Below, piece by piece: positions 10,213-18,767 of a stretch of DNA of 64,000 nucleotides. Below the pieces are notes generated by a model. That model was not told where the DNA came from. It made no database searches and worked only from the letters and a program-made list of their open reading frames with translations. Position numbers and translations under genes: made by a program. The stretch spans positions 1-64,000 of the forward strand of contig NZ_JAPMLQ010000010.1 of NCBI RefSeq assembly GCF_026410305.1, read 5' to 3'. Source of the stretch: Sulfitobacter sp. F26204 (GTDB lineage Bacteria; Pseudomonadota; Alphaproteobacteria; Rhodobacterales; Rhodobacteraceae). Position 1 is the stretch's first letter; every line of letters begins with the position of its first letter.

Positions 10213-10396
10213 AATGGGCATTATCGGCACGGTGATAATCGCGTTGTGTTGCTTTACGCCAATTCTGGTTGTGCTTTTTGGCATTGTCGGCCTGTCAGCC
10301 CTGGTCGGCTATCTGGACTACGTTTTATTCCCTGCCCTCGCTGTGTTCATACTGATCACGATTTACGCTGTCATCCGCCGTGCGCGGAAAACCTGA
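10193..10396 (+). CDS. merF: MerF mercury transport protein
   Basis: A two-segment membrane protein containing LCCFTPILVVLFGIVGLSAL followed by GYLDYVLFP, which is the MerF signature. The vicinal cysteines lie in the first membrane helix. I prefer the GTG at 10193 (67 residues) because AAGGACG precedes it. A longer TTG start at 10175 is possible. The gene overlaps the previous one by 20 nt, indicating coupled translation. MerF imports Hg(II) for reduction by MerA. Confidence 0.9.
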   Translation: MNDRLLKMGIIGTVIIALCCFTPILVVLFGIVGLSALVGYLDYVLFPALAVFILITIYAVIRRARKT

Positions 10397-10414
10397 ATCC
10401 GAAAGACCAACATC

Positions 10415-11848
10415 ATGCTTGATTTACTGAACCTAAACGCGATGGATGCCGATACGTTTGACCTCGCTGTGATCGGTGCTGGCTCTGCTGGATTTTCCGC
10501 TGCAATCACCGCAGCCGAAGACGGTGCGCGGGTTGTTCTCATAGGCTACGGAACCATCGGCGGCACTTGCGTTAACGTCGGGTGCGTCCCCTCCAAAGCG
10601 ATGATCCGCGCGGTCGAAACACTGCACGCAGCCAAAGGGTCTGATCGGTTTGATGGCGTGGAAGCTACGGCAAAAGTAACCGATTGGGCGGCGTTGGTGG
10701 CCCAAAAGCAAGCCTTGGTGGATGATCTTCGCTCGGCAAAATACGTTGATGTTCTGCCGAACTATGAAGGCGTCACCTACATTGAAGGTCAGGCGAGTTT
10801 TGCAAACGATGGTTCTTTGAAGGTTGGAGACCGCATTATTCGTGCACCAAAAGTCATCATTGCAACGGGGTCGGTCCCGCACATCCCCGATATCCCCGGA
10901 CTGGACGGCGTTGACTGGCTGGACAGCACGTCTGCACTTGAACAGATGCATCTCCCAAAATCTCTGATGGTGATGGGTGGCGGCTATATCGGCGTTGAGA
11001 TTGCTCAGATATTTGCCCGTGCAGGCGTAGAAGTCACCATCGTCACGCGTCGTGGCTTGCTGCCGGAGGCAGAACCAGAGGTCAGCGAAGCCCTGGCGAA
11101 AGCCTTTTCCGAAGAGGGTATTAAGGTTCTTGATGGGCTGTCTTATGACCGATTTGAAAAATCGGGCGATGGCGTCACCCTGCACGCCACACATAATGGC
11201 GTGGCCGTCAGGATCGAAGCTGAAAAGCTAATGCTCGCAACGGGCCGTGTTCCGAACACAAGCTCATTGGCGCTCGATGTCGCCGGGATCGACACGAATG
11301 CGCGCGGTGGAATTGTAATTGACCCGCAGATGCGCAGCACACGGGACGGGGTTTATGCCACGGGTGATGTGACCGGAACCGACCAGTTTGTTTATATGGC
11401 GGCATACGGCGCGAAGCTCGCTGCCAAAAATGCGATGAATGGAAACACGCTTAGCTATGACAACAGCATCATGCCTGCCGTGGTCTTCTCTGATCCGCAA
11501 GTTGCCAGCGTTGGCCTTACCGAAGCACAGGCCCAGTCTGCGGGTCATGAGGTTGTCACATCTGTTTTGGGTTTGGAGCATGTTCCACGCGCTTTGGCTG
11601 CACGTGATACACGCGGTTTGATCAAGCTGGTTGCGGACAAGGACAGCAAAAAACTCTTGGGCGCGCATATCATTGCCCCAGAAGGCGCGGACAGCATTCA
11701 GACTGCAGCGATGGCTCTCAAGATGGGTTTGACCTACGACGATTTGGGTGCGATGATCTTTCCTTACCTCACAACTGTCGAAGGGCTGAAATTAGCTGCG
11801 CAGACATTCGAGAAGGATGTCGCCAAATTGTCATGTTGTGCGGGGTGA
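10415..11848 (+). CDS. merA: Mercuric reductase MerA
   Basis: A 477-residue FAD-dependent pyridine nucleotide-disulfide oxidoreductase. The FAD site is VIGAGSAGFSAA. The redox-active pair lies in GGTCVNVGCVPSKAM. The NAD(P)H domain has GGGYIGVEIAQ. The C-terminal Hg(II)-binding vicinal cysteines are in KLSCCAG. It reduces Hg(II) to Hg(0) in the cytoplasm with NADPH. The N-terminal MerP-like domain present in many MerA proteins is absent, as in several other short MerA forms. Confidence 0.96.
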   Translation: MLDLLNLNAMDADTFDLAVIGAGSAGFSAAITAAEDGARVVLIGYGTIGGTCVNVGCVPSKAMIRAVETLHAAKGSDRFDGVEATAKVTDWAALVAQKQALVDDLRSAKYVDVLPNYEGVTYIEGQASFANDGSLKVGDRIIRAPKVIIATGSVPHIPDIPGLDGVDWLDSTSALEQMHLPKSLMVMGGGYIGVEIAQIFARAGVEVTIVTRRGLLPEAEPEVSEALAKAFSEEGIKVLDGLSYDRFEKSGDGVTLHATHNGVAVRIEAEKLMLATGRVPNTSSLALDVAGIDTNARGGIVIDPQMRSTRDGVYATGDVTGTDQFVYMAAYGAKLAAKNAMNGNTLSYDNSIMPAVVFSDPQVASVGLTEAQAQSAGHEVVTSVLGLEHVPRALAARDTRGLIKLVADKDSKKLLGAHIIAPEGADSIQTAAMALKMGLTYDDLGAMIFPYLTTVEGLKLAAQTFEKDVAKLSCCAG

Positions 11849-11852
11849 TAAA

Positions 11853-12215
11853 ATGACAAATGCAACAAGAAATGATCTTCTGGGTACGTATCGCAACGCC
11901 ATCCTTGCTTGGTGGCTGCCCATCGGCTTGATGGTATTGGCGATCTGGCTTCCGACCGGGCCGAAGACAGCGGTCTGGGTTGTTGCACTGGCGTGGATGG
12001 GCGGTGCGTGCATTTGGAATAACCGCCGCTGCGGTCGCGTACATTGCCGCTATACCGGGCCGTTTCTGTTGGCGATGATCGTGCCAGTGCTGGGCAACGT
12101 TACCGGGCTGGTGCCGCTTGGACCGGACGGTTGGCGCTGGCTCGGTCTTACAATCGGATCTGGGAGTGGCTTAATCTGGTATCTGAGTGAGAAGCTGATG
12201 GGTCGCTACCGCTGA
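11853..12215 (+). CDS. Small membrane protein following merA
   Basis: A 120-residue protein with about four hydrophobic segments (residues 18-33, 36-54, 66-86, 95-112). A polar loop NNRRCGRVHCRYTG holds two cysteines and a histidine that might bind metal. The start is 4 bp after the merA stop, so it belongs to the mer operon. I do not recognise a named family with confidence. A role in mercury handling is inferred only from position. Confidence 0.75.
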   Translation: MTNATRNDLLGTYRNAILAWWLPIGLMVLAIWLPTGPKTAVWVVALAWMGGACIWNNRRCGRVHCRYTGPFLLAMIVPVLGNVTGLVPLGPDGWRWLGLTIGSGSGLIWYLSEKLMGRYR

Positions 12216-12250
12216 GGTTGATTTGGCGCAGACTTCGAACAGGAGAAGGT

Positions 12251-13279
12251 ATGAATGGATTGCTGCTGCGTTGGGGTGCGCCTCTGATTGGCGCGGCAGT
12301 GGCGCTTGTCCTGATCTTCATGCTGTACGGAAGCTTGGACTTCGGCAAATTCCTGGATGGGCTGCGGTCTGCCAATCTAATCTGGGTCGTGATCCTCGCT
12401 GTGACCATCCTGTTGGAGCAATTTTTTAACGGCTGGAAATGGCGTCAAGTTTTGCACGATGTCAAACCCGTGGACACCTTCCGGCTAACTGGCGCTTTGC
12501 TGGCCGGATATGGGGCCAATGTGCTGGTGCCACTTGGGATTAGCCCGTTGGTGCGCGCGTGGATTATCGCACGGCTTGAGCAGTTGAAGATGGCAACAGT
12601 CCTGACAACCACGATTATCTCGCGGTTCATCGACGGCGTGGTTTTCGCGCTCTTTGCAGGTGTGCTGGCGCTGGTGGGACAAGTGCCGCAAGTCGAGGGC
12701 AATCTGGAACTGGGCCTCAGTGTTGCCGGCGCGCTCAACATAGTGTTGTTTGGCGGGCTGCTTTGGGCGATGTTCAGGTTCCGCACACTTTTTGCCAGCG
12801 ACGGGCCGGTGATTTGCCGTCTGTTTGATTGGGTCGCCGCGCGAATGCGCGCAAATGGCCCGGGATTGCGCACGGCGATTTGTGATGGTGTTATCTGGCC
12901 GCGCAACGCGATGCGGCGCGTGGCGGTGTTTGTGGGGGCAATTGCGGCCAAACTGATTGCGGCGACCCATTTTGTCTGGGCGGGCCTTGCGGTTGGCGTC
13001 GTTTTGGCCCCTTGGGACTATATCTTTCTGATGGTGTTTTCCGGGTTCATCATGGTGCTGGGTCGTTTCGTGCGAATACCGGGCAGTTTCATTTTTGGCG
13101 CTGGATTTGCCTTGCAGATGTTGGGCGTTCCGCCAGAAACGGCGCTGCTGATGATCCTGTTCAATTACATCATGACGATCCTACTTGTCGTAGGCATCGG
13201 ATTAATCGTCCTGTGGCAAAGCGGCATCGACATCCGCCGTGCCCACCTTGAAGCGGAGACACTCAATGCGGGGCTCTGA
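12251..13279 (+). CDS. Flippase-like (lysylphosphatidylglycerol synthase TM region) protein
   Basis: A 342-residue integral membrane protein with about eight segments. The pattern LVPLGISPLVRAWIIARL..MATVLTTTIISRFIDG matches the UPF0104/LPG-synthase membrane-domain family, whose members flip or transfer lipid-linked groups. The ATG at 12251 is chosen because AGGAGA sits just upstream. The frame itself is open from 12218. It lies 35 bp after the preceding gene and overlaps the following MFS gene by 14 nt, so it is probably co-transcribed with mer. A substrate cannot be named. Confidence 0.8.
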   Translation: MNGLLLRWGAPLIGAAVALVLIFMLYGSLDFGKFLDGLRSANLIWVVILAVTILLEQFFNGWKWRQVLHDVKPVDTFRLTGALLAGYGANVLVPLGISPLVRAWIIARLEQLKMATVLTTTIISRFIDGVVFALFAGVLALVGQVPQVEGNLELGLSVAGALNIVLFGGLLWAMFRFRTLFASDGPVICRLFDWVAARMRANGPGLRTAICDGVIWPRNAMRRVAVFVGAIAAKLIAATHFVWAGLAVGVVLAPWDYIFLMVFSGFIMVLGRFVRIPGSFIFGAGFALQMLGVPPETALLMILFNYIMTILLVVGIGLIVLWQSGIDIRRAHLEAETLNAGL

Positions 13280-14534
13280 TCCTCGAAACAAACGATTACG
13301 CTTCCAACTGATTGCTGCCGCGGGGGCGTCTTTCCAAGGGGGGACTGCAGCGGTCGATTCCGCCACGGTGGTGGCCAGCCTGGTTTTCTATCTGACGGGC
13401 AGCGTCTTTGCCGTGGGTGCCGTCACCACCATCCTTCGGCTGGGCTGGCTGTTGCCGCAATTGGTCGTTGGCTATCTGGCACAGCGAGCCGATCGGCGCA
13501 TGCCCTTCTATGTCTTTGGTGCATACGGTCGCGCAACCTGTCTGGCGCTCATCGCCGTTCTGCTGTGGTGGGGCTCGGACTGGCCACTGCTTGACTGGCC
13601 GCCGGTTCCGTTGGTTGTCGGGTTTTTCGTCCTCTGGACCGCCTATGCCTTCATTAGTGGCGTTGTGGCCGTGCCCTACAACGATATCGTCGGGCGCTCC
13701 ATCCCATCGACCTCGCGCAGTTCCATGCTCGCGTGGCGGTTCTTCGGCGGCGGGCTCATCGCACTGATCATCGCCGTATTCGTCCGGTGGTCGCTTGATG
13801 TCATTCCCATTCTGATGGCGTACGCTTTGATCTTTGGTGTCGCGTCCATGCTGATGATCCTGTCCTCGTCGTTGTTCGTCTCTGCCGGAGAGCCGCCCAT
13901 CAGCCCACAGGCGCAAAAGCCTGCTGGCAACATCAGAGATTTCCTCAGAGGTGGTGTCGAGATATTGAAAAGCGATGCCCGCTTTCGCCTGTTCGTGGGC
14001 TTTCAATGGCTGGGGGGTGCCACCCTGATGGCGCTGCCTTTCTATTTTGTCGCAGCGAGCCAAAATGGCGTTGCGGCAGCGGATGTCGGTGTGCTGTTGG
14101 GCGCACAGACCATTGGGGCACTGATATCGAACCCTTTTTGGGCTTGGATCGGTGACAAGAAAGGTAAACTGAGCCTGCTTCAGACAGTTGTAATTGTCCG
14201 CACCGTACCACCGCTGCTGGTTCTCGTATTCCTTGCGGCAAACGCCGGGCCGTTTGCCTTTGCCGTTTTGTTTTTTGCCGTTGGGGCGATGATGAACGGC
14301 GTGACCATCGGCTATCTGGGTTACCTGATGGAGATTTCACCCGATGATCGACGCCCAGTCTATTCCGCCTACTTCAATGCTATGGCGTCGCCCGCAGCGC
14401 TGCTGCCGCTGCTAGGCGCTGCACTGGTGTCGGTGATTTCAATAGAGTCGGTATTCGTGGCTGCGATTTTGGCCGCAGTTTGGCAGATTGCCCTTCTTCG
14501 CCGAATTGGGCAGGTCGAAGGGCTGAGCAAATGA
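13266..14534 (+). CDS. MFS transporter
   Basis: A roughly 422-residue protein with about 12 membrane segments in two halves. Features include GYLAQRADRRMPFYVFGAYGR between segments 2 and 3 and WIGDKKGKLSLLQ in the second half, both typical major-facilitator loops. The ATG at 13266 follows GGAGAC and overlaps the previous gene by 14 nt. A start at 13239 is possible. The substrate is unknown. Its place in an extended mer unit suggests export or stress relief, but this is inference. Confidence 0.82.
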   Translation: MRGSDPRNKRLRFQLIAAAGASFQGGTAAVDSATVVASLVFYLTGSVFAVGAVTTILRLGWLLPQLVVGYLAQRADRRMPFYVFGAYGRATCLALIAVLLWWGSDWPLLDWPPVPLVVGFFVLWTAYAFISGVVAVPYNDIVGRSIPSTSRSSMLAWRFFGGGLIALIIAVFVRWSLDVIPILMAYALIFGVASMLMILSSSLFVSAGEPPISPQAQKPAGNIRDFLRGGVEILKSDARFRLFVGFQWLGGATLMALPFYFVAASQNGVAAADVGVLLGAQTIGALISNPFWAWIGDKKGKLSLLQTVVIVRTVPPLLVLVFLAANAGPFAFAVLFFAVGAMMNGVTIGYLGYLMEISPDDRRPVYSAYFNAMASPAALLPLLGAALVSVISIESVFVAAILAAVWQIALLRRIGQVEGLSK

Positions 14535-14692
14535 TAACCCTGCGGCGTTTCTCGAACCTGTGGAATGGGCGGCGATTTGCCGTTGCTTGGATTGAGCAAG
14601 TTATTGTTTTGAAGGATATCGCCACGAAAGGGCTGGCATGACATCGCTCATTCATTTGTGGTAGCTGTATCGAGACAGAGGGATTTATAGCC

Positions 14693-15544
14693 TTGGAATA
14701 TGTTATCGATCAAGAACCCGCGGTGAGGATGGCAATCTTTGTCGGCATCCTGTTTGTGATGGCGGCTTGGGAGCTTGCTGCACCACGGCGACGGGTAGAG
14801 ATACCGCGGCTGGTGCGATGGTCGAACAATCTGGGACTCGTTGTGCTGGACGCTCTGCTGGTCAGGCTTGCGTTTCCGGTTGTCGCGGTCAGCCTCGCGG
14901 TGATCGCCTCAGAAAACGATTGGGGATTTCTAAACCAGTTTGCCATCCCCGGATGGATCGCCATAATCCTTGCAATTCTAGCACTCGATCTGGCAATCTA
15001 CCTGCAACACGTCCTTTTCCATGCGGTTCCGGCCCTTTGGCGTCTGCACCGGGTGCATCATGCCGACTTGGAATTTGATGTGACGACTGGTGTTCGGTTC
15101 CATCCATTCGAGATATTGATTTCCATGGCGATCAAGCTGTTACTTGTTTTGGCACTCGGGCCGCCCGCCATTGCTGTATTGGTATTCGAGGTTCTGTTAA
15201 ACGGAACGTCCTTGTTCAATCATTCGAACGCGCACCTCCCATCTCGGCTGGATGCAGCACTCCGTCTGGTCATCGTGACACCGGATATGCACCGGGTTCA
15301 CCATTCGATTATACCGTCAGAGACCAACAGCAACTTTGGGTTCAACTTGCCGTGGTGGGACCGGATGCTGGGAACCTATCTTGCACAACCAAGCGCAGGA
15401 CATGTTGGCATGACCATCGGCATCGAGCAGTTTCGGTCCAGGCGAGATCTGTGGATTGATCGCTTGTTGTTTCAGCCCTTTCGCGGTCCCGCTTCAGGTT
15501 ACCCCATCAACAGAAACGACCAACAACCGGAAGATGTTAAATGA
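14693..15544 (+). CDS. Sterol desaturase / fatty acid hydroxylase family protein
   Basis: About 283 residues with four membrane segments and the histidine boxes of the di-iron hydroxylase superfamily: HVLFH, HRVHHAD, NHSNAH and HRVHHS, ending FNLPWWDRMLGTY. These residues hold the di-iron centre that hydroxylates or desaturates lipid substrates. The TTG start at 14693 is uncertain, and ATG at 14729 is possible. The 158-bp gap from the MFS gene means it may have its own promoter. The substrate is unknown. Confidence 0.85.
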   Translation: MEYVIDQEPAVRMAIFVGILFVMAAWELAAPRRRVEIPRLVRWSNNLGLVVLDALLVRLAFPVVAVSLAVIASENDWGFLNQFAIPGWIAIILAILALDLAIYLQHVLFHAVPALWRLHRVHHADLEFDVTTGVRFHPFEILISMAIKLLLVLALGPPAIAVLVFEVLLNGTSLFNHSNAHLPSRLDAALRLVIVTPDMHRVHHSIIPSETNSNFGFNLPWWDRMLGTYLAQPSAGHVGMTIGIEQFRSRRDLWIDRLLFQPFRGPASGYPINRNDQQPEDVK

Positions 15545-15878
15545 CCCGGCGCTCCGGAATTTTCTGCGATCGCAGCATTTGAATGGTAACAAGTTCCAGT
15601 TAATTTTTATCGACGCTGCAAACGTCCAAATATGACCATTTTCAGACGACAGCTTCGCACTATGCACAGCTCAGACGAGCAATTGGTCATGTGCGTCAGT
15701 GGCGAATTTCCCAGAACGGTCGCTTTAGCCATTGGCAGGGACAGTATGACAAAACCCGAGAGAAGACAGTCTGGCCGTGACAAAAACGTGGGCTTTGGCC
15801 GCTGAAGAATCTACTGCAACCAAGCAGTCGCGTCACCAAGAGCGCAAACAAAAGCAAATATACAATGACCGTTCGCGT
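15545..15878. other. Gap with no recognised gene
   Basis: About 330 bp between the desaturase stop and the 3' end of the Fur-family gene. No open frame with a recognisable domain and no clear terminator hairpin with a T-run were seen. Confidence 0.5.
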
Positions 15879-16316
15879 TCACAGCTTCCGACAATAGAGT
15901 TCAAGTCGATGGTGAACGACCTCGTAGCCAAGTTTTTTCGCAACTTCTTGTTGTAATTGTTCAATTTCTTCCGATTGAAATTCAATAACTTCGTCAGAAT
16001 CCAAATCAATAATGTGGTCATGGTGCTCTGAAATTGTGCTTTCATATCTGGCACCATGCCCTTCAAAGTAATGCCGCTCAGCGACGCCGACACTTTCCAG
16101 AGATGCAAGGTTTCGATAAACTGTGGCTAGGGATATTGACGCATCTGACGCCCTTAAGCGGCGGTGTAGTTCAACGGCATCTGGGTGATCATCTGACTCA
16201 AGCAATACCTTAACTAAAGCCACCCTCTGATTGGTGATGCGCAACCCGTTGCTGGCAATAATGTCGCTTGCACGTGTTGCGGCTGTGTTCTGATCCTGTT
16301 TCCCGTCCGATGTCAT
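15879..16316 (-). CDS. Fur-family metalloregulator
   Basis: A 145-residue Fur-superfamily repressor. The N-terminal winged helix contains LRITNQRVALVKVLL and SLATVYRNLASLESVGV. The metal-binding region has ERHYFEGHGARYE and EHHDHIIDLDSDEVIEF, with ligands as in Fur. The structural CxxC zinc motifs are absent, and only one Cys is present near the end (ELYCRKL). It is divergently transcribed from the multicopper oxidase-ZIP pair, with two palindromes in between, so that pair is its likely target. Which metal (Fe, Mn or Zn) it senses cannot be decided from sequence alone. Confidence 0.9.
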   Translation of the reverse strand: MTSDGKQDQNTAATRASDIIASNGLRITNQRVALVKVLLESDDHPDAVELHRRLRASDASISLATVYRNLASLESVGVAERHYFEGHGARYESTISEHHDHIIDLDSDEVIEFQSEEIEQLQQEVAKKLGYEVVHHRLELYCRKL

Positions 16317-16346
16317 ACTCTCTCTCCGCAGGGAAGGATTCCAGTT

Positions 16347-16398
16347 GCAACTAATTCGCAGTTGCGTTTAGAGTAGTACATACTGCGAACGATTCGCA
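16347..16398. promoter_or_regulatory. Two palindromes, candidate Fur-family operators
   Basis: The first is GCAACT-AATTCGC-AGTTGC (16347-16365). The second is a perfect TGCGAA-CGA-TTCGCA (16384-16398). Both contain a TTCGCA half-site and lie in the divergent region between the Fur-family gene and the oxidase gene. A dual site can regulate both directions. The assignment rests on symmetry and position. Confidence 0.65.
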
Positions 16399-16472
16399 AG
16401 AACGATGCGTGCCCGCCAAAAACCGCAATCCGTCAAAAACAATGCATTTGGCCGCAATCCTTGGAGACACAC

Positions 16473-17570
16473 ATGGACCCCGCAAATCCTCGGGACGAGA
16501 CCGTAAGTCGGCGCGGCGTTCTCTTGGCGGGTCTTGCGGCCGCAGGGGGCTCCGTCGCTGGTGGAAACAGAGCGGCGGCACAGGAGGCTAAGGGACCATC
16601 TGTATCCGCGTCAACCATGGCTACACATGGAAGTATGATGACCGTTGGCGATGTGGACAACTTGGCAAACGGTTTTGACCCGGTGGTAATGCTGACGGAT
16701 TGGGATGTCGGTACGACCGAAACCTTGCCCGACGGGCGTACCCTAAGAACGTTCCATGTAGATGCGGAAGACAAGGAAATTGAAATAGCACCAGGCGTCT
16801 TTTTCCCTGCCTGGACATTCAATGGCCGGGTCCCGGGCCCTGCCCTGCGTGCAAAGGAAGGTGATCGGATCCGCGTCGTGTTCCGGAATTTCGGATCGCA
16901 CCCGCATTCAATGCACTTTCACGGCATTCATTCCGCGCGGATGGATGGCGTAAACGGAACGCCGGGCATGATTGGCCCGGGTGAGGAATTTATCTACGAA
17001 TTCGACGCCAAACCGTTTGGCTGCCATCTGTATCACTGTCACGCATTGCCACTGAAACGCCATATGGCTAAGGGGATGTACGGTGCCTTTGTCGTTGATC
17101 CTGACCCGGAAAAGCACCCTGATCTAGCAGACGTTGCCCGTTCGCGCCTGCTGGGTACTGCCGAAAATGCGAATTGGCAGGAACTGGTCATGGTGATGAA
17201 CGCCTTCGATACGAACTTCGACGATGAGAATGAGTTCTACGCTGCCAACACAGTCGCCTTCGCCTATATGAATACCCCGATCAGGATCGAAAAGAACCGG
17301 CCGGTGCGTGTCTACTTGATCAATGCCGTCGAATTTGATCCGATCAACTCGTTCCACCTTCATGGCAATTTTTTCGACTACTACAATCAAGGTACGACGT
17401 TGACGCCGACTCTGCGCACAGTTGACCTCATCACTCAATGCCAAGGAGAACGAGGGATATTAGAGTTCAGCTTCGCCGAACATGAACCGGGGCTTTATAT
17501 GTTTCACGCACATCAGGCCGAGTTTACCGAACTGGGCTGGATGGCGAATTTCGATGTCGTGGAGGCGTGA
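16473..17570 (+). CDS. Two-domain multicopper oxidase (Tat-exported)
   Basis: About 365 residues. The N-terminus has SRRGVLLAG, a twin-arginine signal. Copper motifs are HSMHFHGIH, then HCHALPLKRHMAKGM, then FHLHGNFF, and finally FHAHQAEFTELGWM. The Cys of a type 1 site is in the first domain (HCH), while the C-terminal motif has Ala in its place. This is the arrangement of two-domain oxidases with the blue copper in domain 1. GGAG at 16463 fixes the ATG at 16473. The stop overlaps the ZIP gene by 4 nt. A metallo-oxidase acting on Fe(II) or Mn(II) before transport is my inference. Confidence 0.88.
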   Translation: MDPANPRDETVSRRGVLLAGLAAAGGSVAGGNRAAAQEAKGPSVSASTMATHGSMMTVGDVDNLANGFDPVVMLTDWDVGTTETLPDGRTLRTFHVDAEDKEIEIAPGVFFPAWTFNGRVPGPALRAKEGDRIRVVFRNFGSHPHSMHFHGIHSARMDGVNGTPGMIGPGEEFIYEFDAKPFGCHLYHCHALPLKRHMAKGMYGAFVVDPDPEKHPDLADVARSRLLGTAENANWQELVMVMNAFDTNFDDENEFYAANTVAFAYMNTPIRIEKNRPVRVYLINAVEFDPINSFHLHGNFFDYYNQGTTLTPTLRTVDLITQCQGERGILEFSFAEHEPGLYMFHAHQAEFTELGWMANFDVVEA

Positions 17571-18757
17571 ACATGGAAGATCAGCCATCACTCTCGGAAC
17601 CCCGGCGTCCGCAGAACCTCATCTGGCTGCTTATGCCACTGGCACTGTTGATTGCTGCCATCGGCTGGATCGTTTTTGCGGACCCCTTCCAGAGTTTCAG
17701 AAACGGTGCCCCGCCCGTTGAAGGCGTGACATTCGAGCGGACCATCCTGAACGATCAGGGCCTGAGAATGCTGATGCGGGCGGGCGGCTCTGACCCGATG
17801 CGTATCGCACAGGTACAGGTTGATGCCGCGTATTGGTCATTTACCCAAACACCGCCGGGAGACATATCGCGCGGTGCCACGGTGTGGCTGGATGTCCCCT
17901 ATCCGTGGGTGCTGGGCGAAGCCCATGCTGTGACCCTCGTCACAACAACCGGTGCGACATTCACACATGAAATCGAGGTGGCCGTTCCGACACCGAAGGT
18001 CACGGCGGGTCAGCTGAGATTCCAGGCTTTGATCGGCATCTTTGTGGGTATCGTGCCGATTGTCTTTGGTCTGATGTTCTATCCGGTATTGCGCGGTGTC
18101 GGTCAGGGCGGCATGAATTTCCTGATGGCATTGACCATAGGCTTGCTGTCTTTCCTGCTGGTCGACTCGGCTGAGGAGGCACTGGAACTCGCAGGGAATT
18201 CAGCAGCCCTATTTCAGGGCCCGGTCATGGTGATCCTGGTTGCAGCAGCCACGTTTTTGCTGCTCATGGCCGTGGGGCAACGTGGCGGACCGCCGACGGG
18301 ACTGGCGCTGTCCACGTTCATCGCCTTAGGAATCGGATTGCATAATCTCGGCGAAGGGTTGGCGATCGGTGCGGCATTTGCAGCGGGATCAGCGGGTCTT
18401 GGCACCTTTTTGGTGCTGGGCTTCACGCTGCACAATATCACTGAAGGCATCGGCATCGCAGCACCGATCCTCAAAAAACGCCCGCCATTATGGGCATTTG
18501 CGGGCCTCGCCCTGCTCGCAGGCGGTCCAGCGGTTATCGGCATGTGGCTGGGGAGCCTTGCATTCTCGCCGCAGTGGGGCGCGTTTGCTCTGGCCATCGG
18601 TGCAGGTGCGATCCTCCAGGTTGTGGTTCAAGTTGGCGCATACGTGATGCGCAGCAATAATCTGGGTCTAGAGACATTCCTGCGGCCATCTGTGCTAAGT
18701 GGGCTGACGGCTGGCGTTGCATTCATGTACATCACGGCAGCGTTTGTGAAAATCTGA
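17567..18757 (+). CDS. ZIP-family metal transporter with extra N-terminal periplasmic domain
   Basis: A 396-residue protein. A membrane anchor (about 20-38) is followed by a soluble, probably periplasmic, beta-rich domain (about 40-145). An eight-segment ZIP module then carries the binuclear metal-site motifs HNLGEG (from His259) and HNITEG (from His289). ZIP proteins import divalent metals. The GTG start overlaps the oxidase stop (GTGA), showing translational coupling; ATG at 17573 is the alternative. The N-terminal domain is not part of standard ZIP proteins and could dock the oxidase. Confidence 0.88.
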   Translation: MNMEDQPSLSEPRRPQNLIWLLMPLALLIAAIGWIVFADPFQSFRNGAPPVEGVTFERTILNDQGLRMLMRAGGSDPMRIAQVQVDAAYWSFTQTPPGDISRGATVWLDVPYPWVLGEAHAVTLVTTTGATFTHEIEVAVPTPKVTAGQLRFQALIGIFVGIVPIVFGLMFYPVLRGVGQGGMNFLMALTIGLLSFLLVDSAEEALELAGNSAALFQGPVMVILVAAATFLLLMAVGQRGGPPTGLALSTFIALGIGLHNLGEGLAIGAAFAAGSAGLGTFLVLGFTLHNITEGIGIAAPILKKRPPLWAFAGLALLAGGPAVIGMWLGSLAFSPQWGAFALAIGAGAILQVVVQVGAYVMRSNNLGLETFLRPSVLSGLTAGVAFMYITAAFVKI

Positions 18758-18767
18758 GCTGAAACGT

